Assembly: GCA_016722705.1 (NCBI GenBank) | Contig: JADKGN010000001.1 | Coordinates: 806,001-870,000, forward strand | Reading direction: 5' to 3' | DNA length: 64,000 bases | DNA from: Candidatus Dechloromonas phosphoritropha | Lineage (GTDB): Bacteria > Pseudomonadota > Gammaproteobacteria > Burkholderiales > Rhodocyclaceae | Shown: positions 62,842-64,000 of the stretch, piece by piece | How the letters are laid out: the number at the start of each line of letters is the position of its first letter | Numbering within the stretch: position 1 is the stretch's first letter | The notes under the pieces: model-generated | What the model saw: only the letters and a program-made list of their open reading frames with translations | Database searches by the model: none | Told to the model about the DNA's origin: nothing | Translations under genes and position numbers: made by a program

Positions 62842-64000
62842 ATGCGCAAAACAATCCTTTTGCTACTTCTGTTCGTCCTATCTGGCGTCGGGCAGGCTGC
62901 CGCACCACAATGGACAACGCTGGATGACCAGGGGCAAACCGAGGTTCATCTCTATCTCTTCTGGTCCCTGAACTGCCCCCACTGCCTCGAAGCCCGCCCG
63001 CAGATTCTTGATCTGGCCCGGAAGCACCCGTGGATTCGCGTGCATGACCATGAACTGAGCGAAAATCGGGAAAGCGTCAGGCGCTTCGTCGAGCTTGCCG
63101 AACAACTCGGGGCTGAAGCGCAGGCCGTACCGACCCTGATTTACTGCGGACAGATGGAAGTCGGCTGGGATGATCGGCCGGGCGCGTCCAGCGAGTTTCT
63201 CGCCCGCCTGGAAAATTGCCACAATGGCGCCGGCACCAATACCGCCATGCTCGCGCCCACTCAGCTGCGCCTACCGTTGCTCGGCGAAATCGATGCGGCC
63301 AGCCTTTCGCTGCCGGTGCTGACCCTCCTGGTCGCCGGTCTTGACGCTTTCAACCCGTGTGCCTTTTTCGTCCTGCTCTTCCTGCTTTCGCTCCTGGTCC
63401 ATCAACACAACCGGCGCCGCATGTTCATCATCGGCGGTGTTTTCGTCGCATTTTCCGGACTGATGTACTTCGCCTTCATGGCGGCCTGGCTGAACCTCTT
63501 CCTGGTCATCGGCAGCCTGCCCTGGGTCACGGCCGGCGCCGGCCTGCTGGCCGTGACCATGGGTGCGGTCAACGTCAAGGATTTCTACTTTTTTCACCAG
63601 GGTGCCACGCTGTCGATCACGGACGGCGGCAAGGCCGACATCTTCCAGCGTGCCCGGCGCATACTGAGCGCCGGCAAGCTGCCCACCATGCTGGTGACGA
63701 CGATCCTGCTAGCGATCGCCGCCAACTTCTATGAACTGCTGTGCACCGCCGGCTTTCCGATGGTCTATACCCGTCTGCTGACGTTGCAGGAAGCCGACGG
63801 CGCTCGCCATTATCTGTATCTCGTGCTGTACAACGTGATTTATGTACTGCCGCTGCTCTTCATCGTGCTGGCCTTCGTCCGCAGCATGGGCGCCCGCAAG
63901 CTGAGCGAGCGCGAGGGGCGGCTGTTGAAACTGCTTTCCGGGCTGATGATGCTCGGCCTCGGCGTCCTTCTTCTGCTCGCCCCGGAAAAATTGAGTAACG
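62842..64000 (+). CDS. Thioredoxin-domain plus DsbD-like membrane protein, cut by window edge
   Basis: At least 386 residues from ATG 62842, still open at the edge. A signal peptide leads to a thioredoxin-like domain with CPHC in FWSLNCPHCLEARPQI (about residue 50). Then a run of membrane helices starts with LLVAGLDAFNPCAFFVLLFLLSLL, resembling the CcdA/DsbD transmembrane domain (the NPC motif), and includes NFYELLCTAGFPMVYTRLL with another Cys. The order Trx then membrane domain is a fusion suited to moving electrons to the periplasm. The C-terminus is not seen. Confidence 0.85.
   Translation, partial: MRKTILLLLLFVLSGVGQAAAPQWTTLDDQGQTEVHLYLFWSLNCPHCLEARPQILDLARKHPWIRVHDHELSENRESVRRFVELAEQLGAEAQAVPTLIYCGQMEVGWDDRPGASSEFLARLENCHNGAGTNTAMLAPTQLRLPLLGEIDAASLSLPVLTLLVAGLDAFNPCAFFVLLFLLSLLVHQHNRRRMFIIGGVFVAFSGLMYFAFMAAWLNLFLVIGSLPWVTAGAGLLAVTMGAVNVKDFYFFHQGATLSITDGGKADIFQRARRILSAGKLPTMLVTTILLAIAANFYELLCTAGFPMVYTRLLTLQEADGARHYLYLVLYNVIYVLPLLFIVLAFVRSMGARKLSEREGRLLKLLSGLMMLGLGVLLLLAPEKLSN

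Noticed and set aside
1..64000. Alternative genetic code with TAA/TAG read as Gln
   Set aside because: A few stops could come from CAA or CAG, but the intact genes in the window end normally with TAA, TAG and TGA, so reassignment cannot hold.
1..64000. tRNA or rRNA genes
   Set aside because: I looked for cloverleaf-like inverted segments ending in CCA and for conserved rRNA motifs and saw none I could support.

Overview
The window is high-GC DNA that looks betaproteobacterial, most likely Rhodocyclales and close to 'Candidatus Accumulibacter' or Dechloromonas. The reasons are a phaC-phaB-phaB plus phaR cluster, a PhaI/PhaF-type phasin, a PHA_gran_rgn protein, RegB/RegA, a DUF47-Pit phosphate operon, and housekeeping genes of betaproteobacterial type (bamD, rluD, pgeF, trmJ, suhB, rlmJ, prfC, rnhA-dnaQ). 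The genus is an inference from gene content, not from a marker gene.

Layout. 1-3.4 kb is mobile debris: the start of an IS21-type istA with a Cys-rich companion, an IS30 tail, and a twice-broken IS1634 element. 3.7-16.9 kb holds a CDF metal transporter, rbgA, a small secreted Tyr/Pro repeat protein, yaiI, a 19-copy pentanucleotide tract in front of a stop-interrupted patatin, prfC, a mutarotase, a broken PilZ-like gene, rlmJ, a MazG-like pyrophosphohydrolase, an outer-membrane protein and a DAACS symporter. 16.9-21.1 kb is a phosphate operon (DUF47, Pit, P-loop NTPase, metallophosphoesterase) with an IS30 remnant just upstream. 22-28 kb carries trmJ/suhB and the PHA synthesis genes. 28-40 kb is housekeeping: ZIP, pgeF, rluD, bamD, rmuC, a large DUF748 protein, gloB, a methyltransferase, rnhA, dnaQ.

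40-52.6 kb is the most interesting stretch. It holds a Tat-exported small subunit, a GMC oxidoreductase and a membrane-anchored lipase; then a two-domain fatty acyl-CoA reductase of the Marinobacter MAQU_2507 type divergent from a phasin; a TetR regulator; a TPR protein; a wax ester synthase/DGAT divergent from an acyl-CoA-binding protein; and a PHA-granule protein. Together they encode a plausible fatty alcohol, wax ester and granule module beside the PHA genes. Three IS elements have landed inside this module, two of them with intact target duplications.

52.6-64 kb has an intact IS4 element, degenerate genes including a cytochrome-like remnant, regB/regA, a copper-delivery operon whose SCO gene is dead (two stops and a lost His ligand), an IS110 element with a strong hairpin in its non-coding end (bridge-RNA candidate), a NifX-like protein with a His tail, a DUF6858-type protein, a dihydrolipoamide dehydrogenase-like flavoprotein, and a thioredoxin/DsbD-like fusion that runs off the end. 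Broken genes are frequent. Some breaks sit at homopolymers and could be sequencing error; others are nonsense changes that homopolymer errors do not explain.
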